Source of the DNA: a virus
IMG/VR virus record: IMGVR_UViG_3300032246_001967
Span: 1-64,000 of that record
DNA: 64,000 nt
Reading direction: 5' to 3' (one strand)
Positions within the stretch are counted from its first letter, which is position 1, and each line of letters begins with the position of its first letter. The notes beneath the pieces were generated by a model. That model made no database searches. It had not been told where the DNA came from and saw only the letters and a list, made by a program, of their open reading frames with translations. The position numbers and the translations under genes are program-made. Shown here piece after piece: positions 18,026 to 26,755 of this stretch.

Positions 18026-18631
18026 ATGGATAAAAAAACTAATATATATTACTTGCATAATGGTGATAATATTCCTTTTTATATAGGAAAAACAGTTCAA
18101 AACCCATCAAAACGATTAAATAATCATAAAAAAGTTTTTGGAAATAATACATTATTAGAAGTTATAGATATAGTTGAAAATAATAATTGGTTATTTTGGG
18201 AAAAACATTATATTTCTTTATTTAAATCTTGGGGTTTTAATCTAGAAAATAAAAATGAAGGTGGAGGAGGATGTATAACTCATGAAGTATCAGAATCTGC
18301 TAGAGAAAAAATAAGTAAAACTCATAAAAATCTTAAAAAACCATTTACTGAGTCTCATAAAATAAACCATCAAAAGTCTTATGAGAACAGAAATGTAACT
18401 TGGGGAAATAAAATATCAGAAGGATTAAAAGGTAGAAAAATAACATGGGAACAAGGAAATGTAGGAAAACCATCTTCACCAATCAACCAATATGATTTAG
18501 AGGGAAATTTTATTAAAAAATGGGATAATATAAAAGATCCTTCTTTAATTTATAAATGTTATATAAGTGGTTGTCTTAAAGGAAGGCAAAAAACAGCCGG
18601 AGGTTATATTTGGAAATATGCAAATAAATGA
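18026..18631 (+). CDS. GIY-YIG homing endonuclease with NUMOD-type DNA-binding motifs
   Basis: A 201-aa protein. The catalytic domain is at the N-terminus: NIYYLHNGDNIPFYIGKT with Arg in NPSKRLNNHK and a later Glu in FWEKHYI. The C-terminal half has a NUMOD3-like segment (KISEGLKGRK) and a NUMOD1-like segment (INQYDLEGNFIKKWDNI), the DNA-recognition modules of free-standing homing endonucleases. The ATG at 18026 is preferred over an in-frame TTG at 18023. The 3' end overlaps the primase gene by 14 nt, so it looks inserted right at the primase start. Confidence 0.8.
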   Translation: MDKKTNIYYLHNGDNIPFYIGKTVQNPSKRLNNHKKVFGNNTLLEVIDIVENNNWLFWEKHYISLFKSWGFNLENKNEGGGGCITHEVSESAREKISKTHKNLKKPFTESHKINHQKSYENRNVTWGNKISEGLKGRKITWEQGNVGKPSSPINQYDLEGNFIKKWDNIKDPSLIYKCYISGCLKGRQKTAGGYIWKYANK

Positions 18632-19550
18632 ATCATTAGTAGCATTAGTTAATTCAATTTTAGGAACAGGTAAATCTACTGCTAAAGGAAATAAATCATA
18701 TACCTGCCCAAAATGTAATCATCATAAACCTAAATTAGAAATTAATTTTGATATTACATCTCCCCATTATCAAAAATTTGCTTGTTGGGCTTGTGGTTTT
18801 AAAGGTAAAAAAATTATTCAATTATTTAAACAAGTTAAAGCATCACCAAATGCTCTTTTAGAATTAAGATCTATTGTTAAAACTGAAACTGCTGAAAAAA
18901 AAGAAATAACAACAGAAAAAGTTGAGTTACCAAAAGAATTTCAACCATTAATTAATATATCTAAATCAAATATTATAGGAAGACACGCTTTAGCATATTT
19001 AAAATCCAGAAATATTACTGAAGAAGATATTTTAAAATATAATATCGGTTATTGTGAATCAGGACCTTATAGAAATATGGTTGTTATTCCTTCATATGAT
19101 GCTGATGGTAGATTAAATTATTTTACAGGTCGTTCATTTGAAAAAGAAGCTAAAGTAAAATATAAAAACCCAACTGTATCACGTGATATTATACCATTTG
19201 AGTTGTTTATAAATTGGGATATACCGTTTATATTATGCGAAGGACCATTTGACGCCATTGCTATTAAAAGGAATGTTATCCCGTTACTAGGCAAAAATAT
19301 ACAAACAAAACTAATGAAGAAGATAGTAATGTCTTCTGTTGATAAAATATATATAGCCCTTGACCGGGATGCTCAAAAACAAGCTTTATCCTTCTGTGAG
19401 CAATTAATGAATGAAGGTAAAGAAGTATATTTAGTAGATATGCAAGATAAAGACCCAAGTGAAATGGGCTTTAAAAATTTTATTAATTCAATTTCAGAGA
19501 CTTACCCCTTAACACTCTCAGGCTTACTTGAGAAAAAATTATTTTTATGA
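18618..19550 (+). CDS. DNA primase (gp61 / DnaG type, zinc finger plus Toprim)
   Basis: A 310-aa primase starting at the ATG at 18618 (a longer frame to 18567 would add a non-conserved leader). A zinc ribbon has Cys at 30, 33, 56 and 59 (CPKC ... CWAC). The Toprim domain shows CEGPFDAIAI (207-216), ALDRDA (247-252) and DKDPSEMG (277-284), supplying the acidic metal ligands. It synthesises RNA primers for lagging-strand replication. No helicase is in the window. It overlaps the nuclease gene that follows by 4 nt. Confidence 0.85.
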   Translation: MQINESLVALVNSILGTGKSTAKGNKSYTCPKCNHHKPKLEINFDITSPHYQKFACWACGFKGKKIIQLFKQVKASPNALLELRSIVKTETAEKKEITTEKVELPKEFQPLINISKSNIIGRHALAYLKSRNITEEDILKYNIGYCESGPYRNMVVIPSYDADGRLNYFTGRSFEKEAKVKYKNPTVSRDIIPFELFINWDIPFILCEGPFDAIAIKRNVIPLLGKNIQTKLMKKIVMSSVDKIYIALDRDAQKQALSFCEQLMNEGKEVYLVDMQDKDPSEMGFKNFINSISETYPLTLSGLLEKKLFL

Positions 19551-20320
19551 GTAAAATTAAACACACTTATAACAGAATCCTAGAAATCTCGGATGATCAT
19601 AAACAAATAACTTTACCTGATGCTAGATATTATAGACGAAATGGTCAATATTATCCTTCAATTACTTATGTTTTAGGTTATTACCCTAAAGGAAAACAGT
19701 TTGAAGACTGGCTTAAAAACATGGGTCGTTCTGCTGATTATATAGTTAAAAAAGCAGCTGAAGATGGAACCAAAGTCCATAATTTAGTTGAAAGTTATTT
19801 AAATGGAGAAGAAATAAAATTCTTAGATAAATTTGATAACCCAAGATATGATGTTGATATCTGGCAGATGTTTTTACGTTTTGTTGAGTTTTGGGAAACT
19901 TATAAACCTAAATTAATTGAAACCGAAGTACATTTATTTTCAGATGAATTAAAAGTAGCAGGTACGTGTGATTTGATTTGTGAGATAGATGGTAAAATTT
20001 GGTTATTAGATGTTAAAACTTCTAACATGATGCATAACACTTATCCATTACAAACAGCAATTTACGGGCATTGTTATAAAGAATGTTATGGAGTTGATGT
20101 AGACAACTATGGTATTTTATGGTTGAAATCAACTAAACGTAGACTTAATAAAGAAAAAATGAGTGGTAAAGGATGGGAAGTAGTATTACCTGAACGTACT
20201 CAAGAGGAAAATATTGAAATATTCAGAATGGTTAAACGTTTATTTGATATTGAAAATCCTCAAGAAGCACCTACATTCACTGAATTTAAGACCACAGTAA
20301 AAAGGGATTTGGAATCCTAA
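19547..20320 (+). CDS. PD-(D/E)XK nuclease, RecB/Cas4-like
   Basis: A 257-aa protein with the RecB-family nuclease order: an early His in GTKVHNLVE (H78), acidic residues in ETEVHLF, AGTCDLICEIDGK (D142), and the LDVKTS core (D155, K157), followed by YPLQTAIYGHCYKE, equivalent to the QxxxY helix. Such enzymes are Mg-dependent exonucleases or nickases in phage recombination or host DNA degradation. No Fe-S cysteine cluster is evident, so it is nearer RecB/lambda-exo than true Cas4. It overlaps the primase gene by 4 nt, which points to replication or recombination. Confidence 0.75.
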   Translation: MSKIKHTYNRILEISDDHKQITLPDARYYRRNGQYYPSITYVLGYYPKGKQFEDWLKNMGRSADYIVKKAAEDGTKVHNLVESYLNGEEIKFLDKFDNPRYDVDIWQMFLRFVEFWETYKPKLIETEVHLFSDELKVAGTCDLICEIDGKIWLLDVKTSNMMHNTYPLQTAIYGHCYKECYGVDVDNYGILWLKSTKRRLNKEKMSGKGWEVVLPERTQEENIEIFRMVKRLFDIENPQEAPTFTEFKTTVKRDLES

Positions 20321-20342
20321 CTTATTTTTGTTATATTTATGA
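20308..20342 (+). promoter_or_regulatory. Early-type promoter fused with a late-type nonamer variant
   Basis: TTTG at 20308-20311, then exactly 19 nt, then TTATATTT at 20331-20338; the same bases continue as TATTTATGA (20334-20342). It is the only site where both signals coincide. It ends 12 nt before the ATG at 20355 and begins inside the nuclease gene. Confidence 0.5.
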
Positions 20343-20354
20343 CAAAATATTTCC

Positions 20355-21113
20355 ATGATTGGACTGGTCTCTTTATTAAAAGAAATACAAGGTAAACCTA
20401 AAGCTATTTTTATGGCAGGTCCAGCAGGATCAGGGAAATCATTTATTGCTTCTAAATTAATTCCTTCAAATTTTAATATTATTAATAGTGATGACACTTA
20501 TGAGGAATTACTTAAAGCAACTGGTTTAGGATTAAAACAAAAAGATTTTACTCCAGACCAATTATCTCAGGCCGCTAAATTACAAACTGTAGCTAGAAAA
20601 GAAACAGATAAAAAGTATCAGGAACTTACTAAAAATTTACAAAATGTAGTTATTGATGGTACAGGTGCTGCTACTAAACCTTTATTAAAGAAAAAAGAAG
20701 AGTTAGAATCATTAGGTTATGATACGTTTATGGTTATGGCTTACGTTCCTGTATTAGTTTCATTAGAACGTAATATGCAGCGAGAAAGAAGCTTAATGCC
20801 AGGTATTGTGCTTCGAACTTGGCGTGATGTAAATAAAAATATAGACACATATAAACAAGCTTTTGATGATAGTATCGTAATTGTGAATACAAGCGATAAT
20901 AAAGATTTAAATGTATTTTCAAAAGATAAATTACAAAAATATTTTGAACAATCCAAAGCAGTTGGTAAACCAAAAACACCTGAAGAACAACAAAAAGCAC
21001 AAGCAGAAAGAGACCAATTGATATCTGATATTGAAAAAATGTCGGTTAAGTTTCCTACTACTGATACATTAGAACAAGCAAAAACAAAAATAACTAACTT
21101 TATAAACAAATGA
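20355..21113 (+). CDS. P-loop kinase, zeta-toxin/polynucleotide-kinase-like
   Basis: A 252-aa protein with Walker A GPAGSGKS (22-29), INSDDTYE (about 44), VVIDGTGA (Walker B-like, near 98) and Arg-rich lid helices around 135-155 (RNMQRERSLMPG). This is the fold of zeta-toxin/ATP-dependent small-molecule or polynucleotide kinases. The substrate is not readable. The first 11 residues (MIGLVSLLKEI) fit the leader type seen in this block. The C-terminal 60 residues are Lys/Gln-rich helix. It overlaps the next gene by 4 nt. Confidence 0.7.
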   Translation: MIGLVSLLKEIQGKPKAIFMAGPAGSGKSFIASKLIPSNFNIINSDDTYEELLKATGLGLKQKDFTPDQLSQAAKLQTVARKETDKKYQELTKNLQNVVIDGTGAATKPLLKKKEELESLGYDTFMVMAYVPVLVSLERNMQRERSLMPGIVLRTWRDVNKNIDTYKQAFDDSIVIVNTSDNKDLNVFSKDKLQKYFEQSKAVGKPKTPEEQQKAQAERDQLISDIEKMSVKFPTTDTLEQAKTKITNFINK

Positions 21114-21475
21114 AATTATTAGATTTATTAAACGAAATAGAAGAAGCAGAAAAAACTCATCTTGAACCAGTTGAAGAAGTTTACAAACCAATAGATGAAA
21201 TTGGTAAATTCTTTGTAGTTAAAAAACCTAAAAAAGGTATGACTAAAGAAGACCTTATGTATGAAGCAACTATCTTTGATAATATTATCCCTGAAGAAAC
21301 TCAAGGTGTATATAAACAAAAATCTGATGCTTCTAGAATAGCAACTGAAGCTTTTAAAGCGTATGAAGCTCAATTAGAAGAAATGGAATCAGCAATGAAT
21401 GATTTCCGTTCTGCTAAAAAAGATATTGAGGAAAAGAAAAAGGTTGCTAAAGAAAAAATAATGAAATTAAGATAA
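21110..21475 (+). CDS. Small coiled-coil protein with capsid-targeting-type leader
   Basis: A 121-aa, highly charged protein. The first ten residues (MKLLDLLNEI) end in an L-x-E site. The C-terminal half is a long charged coiled coil (EAQLEEMESAMNDFRSAKKD ...). There is no enzymatic motif. It overlaps the kinase by 4 nt and the 865-aa multidomain gene by 1 nt. A packaged DNA- or partner-binding protein would fit, but that is inference. Confidence 0.55.
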   Translation: MKLLDLLNEIEEAEKTHLEPVEEVYKPIDEIGKFFVVKKPKKGMTKEDLMYEATIFDNIIPEETQGVYKQKSDASRIATEAFKAYEAQLEEMESAMNDFRSAKKDIEEKKKVAKEKIMKLR

Positions 21476-24072
21476 TGTCTGAAATAACAGAATCTTTATT
21501 AAAAGAACTGTTAGATGAGCCAATAACAGTAGCCATTTATGGTGGTGGTTTTAAACCTCCTACCAAAGGTCATTTTCTTGTAGTTGAAAAAGCATTACAA
21601 GAATTCCCTGAAATAGATGAATTAAAAATTTTTGTAGGTGGAGGAGTTAGAGATGGTATTACTCAAGATGAATCTATTAAAGTATGGGAAATTTATAAAC
21701 CCTACCTTTCAGATAAAATAGATATTGAAGCTTCTGTAGCCCCTGTTAAATCAGTTTTAGGATATGCTAAAGACCATCCTGAAGAAAAAGTTTATTGGAT
21801 TTTAGGCGCTCGTGAAGGTGATGAAGAAGATTTAAAAGATATTGAAAATAGAACTAAATCTTTATCTAAATACCCAAATATTGAAGTAAAAATTATCACT
21901 ACAGCTGGTGGTGTAAGTGGAACTAAAACCAGAGCCGCTATTAAATCAGGAAATAAAGAACAATTTTTCCATTTAATTCCAGACGTAAAAGAAAAAGAAG
22001 AAATCTGGAACATATTATCACCAGTAGTTAAAGAAGAATTAACTGAAGGTCGTTATGATTCATTAACTAGAACAGTTGTAAATGATATCTTAAACGATTG
22101 GAAATTACAATTTGATGGTGAAAATAGCGATTTAGAATTTGAAGAAGATTATGAAATGACAAATTCTAAAGGCGAACCTATTAATTTTGAACTTTATGCT
22201 GTTTTAAGAGTTAAAGAGACAAGTAATCATATTTACAAAGTAGATGGTGGTGCTGATCCTTTAAGAGATCCTGCTTATTTAGAAGTAAAATTTCAAGTAG
22301 ATCCTAGAGACTTACCTCAAAAATGGGAAGACATTTATATGGATTTAACTGATGTAGTTAGACATGAGATAGAACATATGACTCAACAGGGTACTAATGT
22401 TATTCCTTCTAAAAAAATGGAAGATGATGAGATACTAAGAAATCTTATTAATTTAAAATTATTACCTAAATCAGATTACTTCAGATTAGAACAAGAAATA
22501 GATGCTATGCTTCAAGGTATGTATTTGAAAGCTAAAAAATCTAAAACACCGTTTAAAGATGTAATCAATGATTATTTTGATAAAGTAAAATTATCAAAAA
22601 AAGATAGACAAGATATTTTATCTATTTGGAAAAATAGAGCTAAAGCTTTATCTTTACCTTTAAATGAAATTGGTGATGCAAGTGCTAAAGTATATCCTTT
22701 TACATCTAATAAATCACTTAAACAAATAATGGATAAGGCTATTGATTTTAAAAACCACGATCATATTTATCCATATTATTCTGATAATATTTTATATACA
22801 TTTGATACAGAAAAAGCCAGGTATCTTGTAGAAATATTAATCGACATGGAGATAATATCAAATACAAACTCAGCAAATAATCCTAACGAAAAATCAGAGC
22901 CATTATTTAATACAACATCCCAAGTTATTTTTACTACTGAAGGAAACCCAGGAGATGAAATTACTAATCTAAATGAACAGTACTCAGTTTTATCTACTAT
23001 TACTAAAATTATTTTAGAATTTGTTGAAGAATTTAATAAAAAAGGAGGAAATATAACCGCCGTTCAGATTGCTCCTAAAAGCGATAATGATAATTTATCT
23101 AAAATTGATTCAAAACGAGGAAAATTTTATACTGCTTATATTAAGAAGAATCTTTCAAAAGTTCCAGGATATAGTATTCGAGAAAAAACAAATTATGAGG
23201 GTCATGAATATATTGAAATCTATAAAACTAATAGTATAAATGAATTAGACAAGTCAAATCTCAAATCAATTAGTCAAAAAATTGATAGTTTACCTCAAGG
23301 TAAATTATTTGATGATGCTAAAAATATAGAAAGTATTTTTAATAAAAGTAAACATAGTTGGAACGAAACAATTGAATCTTTTGAAAAAAATAAAGATAAA
23401 GGTAAAGAACAATATGTTAATATAAACGATATTCATATTACTCAACCTAATATTCAGAGTAATAAGGTAAAAAATATGATTAAAAATATTGATAAATTAC
23501 CTGTTATTAATGTTGTTGAATTTCCTGATGGTGAAAAAGTGATTTATGATGGACACCATAGACTTATAGCTAATTGGGCTTTAGGGAATGAAAAAATCAA
23601 AGCAAACTTAGTTAAAATTGACAAATTAAAAGAAAATGATCCTTTTGGTATTAAGGCTTATGCTCGTGAATTAGTAAAAGAAACTTTTAAAAAAGATTGG
23701 AATCTTAAAGAAGGGATGTTATCTTTATCTAAGTATATGATTGACAATGGAATGAATATCAAACCATTGCCTAAAATAAAGGTTATAGATAACGACGCTG
23801 AAAATGCTTCTAATCTTTTGGGCAAAACAGCTTATTACAATCCTGCTGATAAGTCTATTACTTTATTCACTATGAATAGACACCCAAAAGATATTTTAAG
23901 ATCATTTGCCCACGAAATGGTTCATCATGAACAAAATTTAGATGGTCGATTAAATAATATAGCAACTCAAAATACAAACGAGGATGGTGATTTACCTGAA
24001 ATTGAAAGAGAGGCTTATGAAAAAGGAAATATGATGTTAAGAAATTGGGAGGATAATATAAAAAATGTATAA
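21475..24072 (+). CDS. 865-aa multidomain protein: nucleotidyltransferase, zincin, unknown module, ParB-like, zincin
   Basis: Visible segments, in order: a leader (SLLKELLDE, to 15); a cytidylyl/NMN-adenylyltransferase-like domain (18-185) with FKPPTKGH (HxGH-type, 26-33) and VSGTKTR (147-153); a zinc metallopeptidase with HEIEH (297-301) and a downstream Glu (E341); a module starting NEIGDASAKVYPF (397-409) and reaching about 585; a ParB/sulfiredoxin-like segment with IYDGHHRLIANW (690-701); and a second zincin with HEMVH (813-817). L-x-E sites lie at several junctions (LTE/G 191, LNE/I 398, LKE/G 747). The composition recalls the polyvalent proteins of phages and plasmids. Individual domain calls are motif-based; the module at 397-585 is unassigned. 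Confidence 0.75.
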   Translation: MSEITESLLKELLDEPITVAIYGGGFKPPTKGHFLVVEKALQEFPEIDELKIFVGGGVRDGITQDESIKVWEIYKPYLSDKIDIEASVAPVKSVLGYAKDHPEEKVYWILGAREGDEEDLKDIENRTKSLSKYPNIEVKIITTAGGVSGTKTRAAIKSGNKEQFFHLIPDVKEKEEIWNILSPVVKEELTEGRYDSLTRTVVNDILNDWKLQFDGENSDLEFEEDYEMTNSKGEPINFELYAVLRVKETSNHIYKVDGGADPLRDPAYLEVKFQVDPRDLPQKWEDIYMDLTDVVRHEIEHMTQQGTNVIPSKKMEDDEILRNLINLKLLPKSDYFRLEQEIDAMLQGMYLKAKKSKTPFKDVINDYFDKVKLSKKDRQDILSIWKNRAKALSLPLNEIGDASAKVYPFTSNKSLKQIMDKAIDFKNHDHIYPYYSDNILYTFDTEKARYLVEILIDMEIISNTNSANNPNEKSEPLFNTTSQVIFTTEGNPGDEITNLNEQYSVLSTITKIILEFVEEFNKKGGNITAVQIAPKSDNDNLSKIDSKRGKFYTAYIKKNLSKVPGYSIREKTNYEGHEYIEIYKTNSINELDKSNLKSISQKIDSLPQGKLFDDAKNIESIFNKSKHSWNETIESFEKNKDKGKEQYVNINDIHITQPNIQSNKVKNMIKNIDKLPVINVVEFPDGEKVIYDGHHRLIANWALGNEKIKANLVKIDKLKENDPFGIKAYARELVKETFKKDWNLKEGMLSLSKYMIDNGMNIKPLPKIKVIDNDAENASNLLGKTAYYNPADKSITLFTMNRHPKDILRSFAHEMVHHEQNLDGRLNNIATQNTNEDGDLPEIEREAYEKGNMMLRNWEDNIKNV

Positions 24073-24607
24073 ATTTAAACTTACTAATACTTACAAACAA
24101 TTAAGAGAAGAAGAAACAACTACTCCGGAGCAAAAATATAAAATTTATTGCGATATGGATGGAGTATTATGTGATTTTGATGCTCGTTTTAAAAGTATTA
24201 ACCCAGAAAAATTATCACCATCTCAATATACAAACAAATATGGTGTTGATAAATTTTGGACAACAATTGACGCTGAAGGAGTTAAATTTTGGGTAGGAAT
24301 TAAATGGATGTCTGACGGTAAAGAATTATGGGATTATATTAAACAATATAACCCAACATTATTATCCGCGCCTTCAAGAGCCCCTTCATCACGTTTAGGA
24401 AAAAGATTATGGGTTAAAAACAACCTTCCAGGAACTCCATTAATTTTAGCATCAGCTGAAAAAAAACAGAATTATGCTAAAGGAAGCCATATACTTATAG
24501 ATGACCGACCAGACAATGTTAATCAATGGAAAAACAAAGGTGGGATTGGTATTTTACATATAAACACAGCAGACACAATTAAACAATTACAAAATTTAGG
24601 ATTATAA
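24065..24607 (+). CDS. HAD-family phosphatase, 5'(3')-deoxyribonucleotidase-like
   Basis: A 180-aa protein with HAD motif I DMDGVLCDFD (30-39), a Ser/Arg-rich motif II/III area (LLSAPSRAPSSRLGK), and a late acidic pair in LIDDRPDNV. The size and the DMDGV-x-x-DFD variant match small phage deoxynucleotidases and the swivel-type HAD phosphatases. The likely role is hydrolysis of nucleoside monophosphates or another small phosphoester. The first ~22 residues precede the fold and include QLREEE, possibly a leader. It overlaps the 865-aa gene by 8 nt. Confidence 0.75.
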   Translation: MYKFKLTNTYKQLREEETTTPEQKYKIYCDMDGVLCDFDARFKSINPEKLSPSQYTNKYGVDKFWTTIDAEGVKFWVGIKWMSDGKELWDYIKQYNPTLLSAPSRAPSSRLGKRLWVKNNLPGTPLILASAEKKQNYAKGSHILIDDRPDNVNQWKNKGGIGILHINTADTIKQLQNLGL

Positions 24608-24609
24608 TT

Positions 24610-25605
24610 ATGGCATTTAAAAGAATAGTAGCTAACTCAGAAGAGGATTTAAAAACAATCATGAATGATATCATGAATTGGTTTAAGGAAACTAAAGATT
24701 ACAAAGTTGATTTTAGTAAAGAAAAACGTAAATTCTTAGACGACAATAAAAATATTGTTGAAAAAGATATTGATGTTATTAAAGTAGTAGATGGTGCTAA
24801 TGGTAAAGAAACCTCTATTAAATTTGTTCCTATGAAAGAAAAAGGAGAAATGAAAGTAGAAATAGGTGGAGAAGGTGAAGCGGCTATTGCTGGTAAAATT
24901 TCTAACCAAATGAAAAGTAAAGGAAAATTAAAAAGCTATAGTAAAGATAAAAAAGTTAAATTAGGTGAAGAAGACACTAAAAAACCTGAAATGACTGATG
25001 ATGAATTAATGAAAAAAATTAAATCATCTTTATCATTCCAAGTTTCAGGCGGTAAAAAAGGTAAACCTGGTTTAAAAGAATCTTTAGATAAAAGAATTGC
25101 TACTGTATTTTTTAAATATAAAGGTAAATCATTTCCTATGGATTATAAAACAGGTTCTATGTTTGAAAGATTCATTAATGATTTAACAAAATCAGGTGCT
25201 TTTAATAGTGAAGATGAAGTTTCTGATTTTATGGCGAGTGAAGAATTTGATTCTTATGCTAATAAATTTAATGTAGAAATTGATTGGGCAGAATATGATC
25301 CAACACCATTAGAATTAGCCCCTAAAGAACCAACAAATCCACAAGATTCAATTCCTGGTAGAGCACCTAAAGATTTTGTTAGTGCTGATATGCCTCATAG
25401 AGTATCTGATTTAATGGAAAAATTAAATAAAACAGGTAAATTAACTAAATCAGAATTAAAAGAAATCTTATTATACGAAAATATGGGTAGTAAAGTATCA
25501 AATTGGGATGATTTATATGATGAATGGTATTCTTTAGGTGATAAAAAATCATCATTTATTTCTTGGTTAAAAAATCATTTTAATCCTCCTACATATAAAA
25601 GATAA
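24610..25605 (+). CDS. Hypothetical Lys/Glu-rich protein
   Basis: A 331-aa protein with no family I recognise. Residues 1-100 look like a compact alpha-beta domain, 100-150 is a charged linker, and 150-235 has a second domain (FFKYKGKSFPMDYKTGS ... FINDLTKSGAF). A Pro-rich linker (LAPKEPTNPQDSIPG) leads to a C-terminal helical part (LTKSELKEILLYENMG). The multi-part layout resembles the other modular proteins of this block. The stop overlaps the HNH gene by 1 nt. Confidence 0.55.
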   Translation: MAFKRIVANSEEDLKTIMNDIMNWFKETKDYKVDFSKEKRKFLDDNKNIVEKDIDVIKVVDGANGKETSIKFVPMKEKGEMKVEIGGEGEAAIAGKISNQMKSKGKLKSYSKDKKVKLGEEDTKKPEMTDDELMKKIKSSLSFQVSGGKKGKPGLKESLDKRIATVFFKYKGKSFPMDYKTGSMFERFINDLTKSGAFNSEDEVSDFMASEEFDSYANKFNVEIDWAEYDPTPLELAPKEPTNPQDSIPGRAPKDFVSADMPHRVSDLMEKLNKTGKLTKSELKEILLYENMGSKVSNWDDLYDEWYSLGDKKSSFISWLKNHFNPPTYKR

Positions 25606-26186
25606 TGACTAAGGAAGAACGTAAAGAATATAATAAAAATTATTATTTAAACAATAAAGATTTAATAAAAAAGTCTAGAGATAATAATCAAGAAACTATA
25701 AAAAATTATAATAAAGATTATAGAGAAAAAAATAAAAATAAATTAAATCAATATAATAAACAATATAGAGAAAATAATTTAGAGTATTATAAAAATTACA
25801 ATAAACAATATAGAGAAAATAATCTAGATTATTTTAAACAATGGATAAATAATAATAGAGAATCAGTTAATTTAAAAACTAATCAAAGAAATAAATTAAA
25901 AAGAAAAAATAATCCTGAATATAAAATACAAGAAAGTACTAGAAGTAATATTTATAGAATTATAAAAAATAAAACTAAAAGTACTAACGAATATTTAGGT
26001 TGTAATTTTGAAGATTATAAAATATATTTAGAAAAAATGTTTACACCTGAAATGAATTGGAATAATTATGGAATTTATTGGGAAATAGATCATATTATTC
26101 CTTTAAGTAAAGAAGGAAGTTTTCATTATACTAACACCCGTCCTCTTACAATTACAGAAAATAGAAGTAAATATAATAAGTTATGA
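25605..26186 (+). CDS. HNH homing endonuclease
   Basis: A 193-aa basic protein. The HNH core is at the C-terminus: YWEIDHIIPLS (first His after Asp), then FHYTNTRPLT and ENRSKYNK, matching the His-Asn-Asn/His spacing of phage HNH nucleases. Most of the N-terminal 90 residues consists of 15-residue repeats with YNKQYREN, a DNA-contacting basic array. It starts on the stop of the previous gene and ends on the start of the next, so it was inserted without disturbing the coupled reading. Probably a selfish endonuclease. Confidence 0.75.
   Translation: MTKEERKEYNKNYYLNNKDLIKKSRDNNQETIKNYNKDYREKNKNKLNQYNKQYRENNLEYYKNYNKQYRENNLDYFKQWINNNRESVNLKTNQRNKLKRKNNPEYKIQESTRSNIYRIIKNKTKSTNEYLGCNFEDYKIYLEKMFTPEMNWNNYGIYWEIDHIIPLSKEGSFHYTNTRPLTITENRSKYNKL
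25755..25823 (+). repeat. 45-nt tandem repeat inside the HNH gene
   Basis: The 24-nt core AATAAACAATATAGAGAAAA + TAAT occurs at 25755-25778 and again, identical, at 25800-25823, exactly 45 nt apart. It encodes the NKQYRENN unit. A diverged copy lies just upstream. Confidence 0.8.
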
Positions 26187-26755
26187 GTAAAGAAAATAGT
26201 ATTTTAAAAAAAGAATTTAAATCACGTGATGTTGAGCGTTTACGTAATCTTGTAAAAGGGAAATACGGTGAACGTACATCTGTTGGTATTGGTTATAGTA
26301 AAGCAAAAGAGTTTCATAATGAAGGTGATGTTTGGGAAGAAGATGGTCGAACATGGACTATTAAAAACGGCTTAAAACAAAATATTACTAAATTAGATAA
26401 AGCAAAAGAAGGTATTGTATTGCCTTTGTTTTGTCCTAAATGTTCTAAAACAATGAAACCTCATTTAGATAAACAATGGTTTATAATTAATGGTCATTGT
26501 TTTAATTGCCAAGTAGACCATGAACATAAACTTCGTTTAGAAGGTAAATTTGAAGAAAACCAACAAGAACTTACTAATGATCTTGTTGATGGTGTTACTA
26601 AAGATTTTGAAATTTGGTTTAATGAAATGATTAACCATAAAGATCAATTTGTTACTGAAGCAGGAGATATTGAAAAATGGGATGGTACTGGTAAAGAACA
26701 ACTATTAAAACAAAAAGAAGAAGCACTTAAATATTTACAATCACTTAAAAAATAA
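26183..26755 (+). CDS. Zinc-ribbon conserved phage protein
   Basis: A 190-aa protein. The central part has a four-Cys zinc site: CPKCSKTM then, 26 residues on, HCFNCQVDHE. The N-terminal half contains SRDVERLRNLVKGKYGE and a GDVWEEDGRTWTI beta hairpin; the C-terminal third is helical (LLKQKEEALKYLQSL). Its function is unknown to me. A nucleic-acid-binding or small-adaptor role would suit the zinc ribbon. Overlaps the HNH gene by 4 nt and the next by 1 nt. Confidence 0.6.
   Translation: MSKENSILKKEFKSRDVERLRNLVKGKYGERTSVGIGYSKAKEFHNEGDVWEEDGRTWTIKNGLKQNITKLDKAKEGIVLPLFCPKCSKTMKPHLDKQWFIINGHCFNCQVDHEHKLRLEGKFEENQQELTNDLVDGVTKDFEIWFNEMINHKDQFVTEAGDIEKWDGTGKEQLLKQKEEALKYLQSLKK

Noticed and set aside
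18567-18617. Longer N-terminus for the primase
   Set aside because: The extension is read from the endonuclease's coding sequence in another frame, and the ATG at 18618 starts just before the conserved part.
20734-21373. Minus-strand open frames opposite the kinase and coiled-coil genes
   Set aside because: AT-rich coding with few stops on the reverse strand; compositions are hydrophobic noise and overlap well-supported genes.
25700-25830. CRISPR-like array
   Set aside because: The repeats are coding, tandem without unique spacers, and in frame with the HNH protein.
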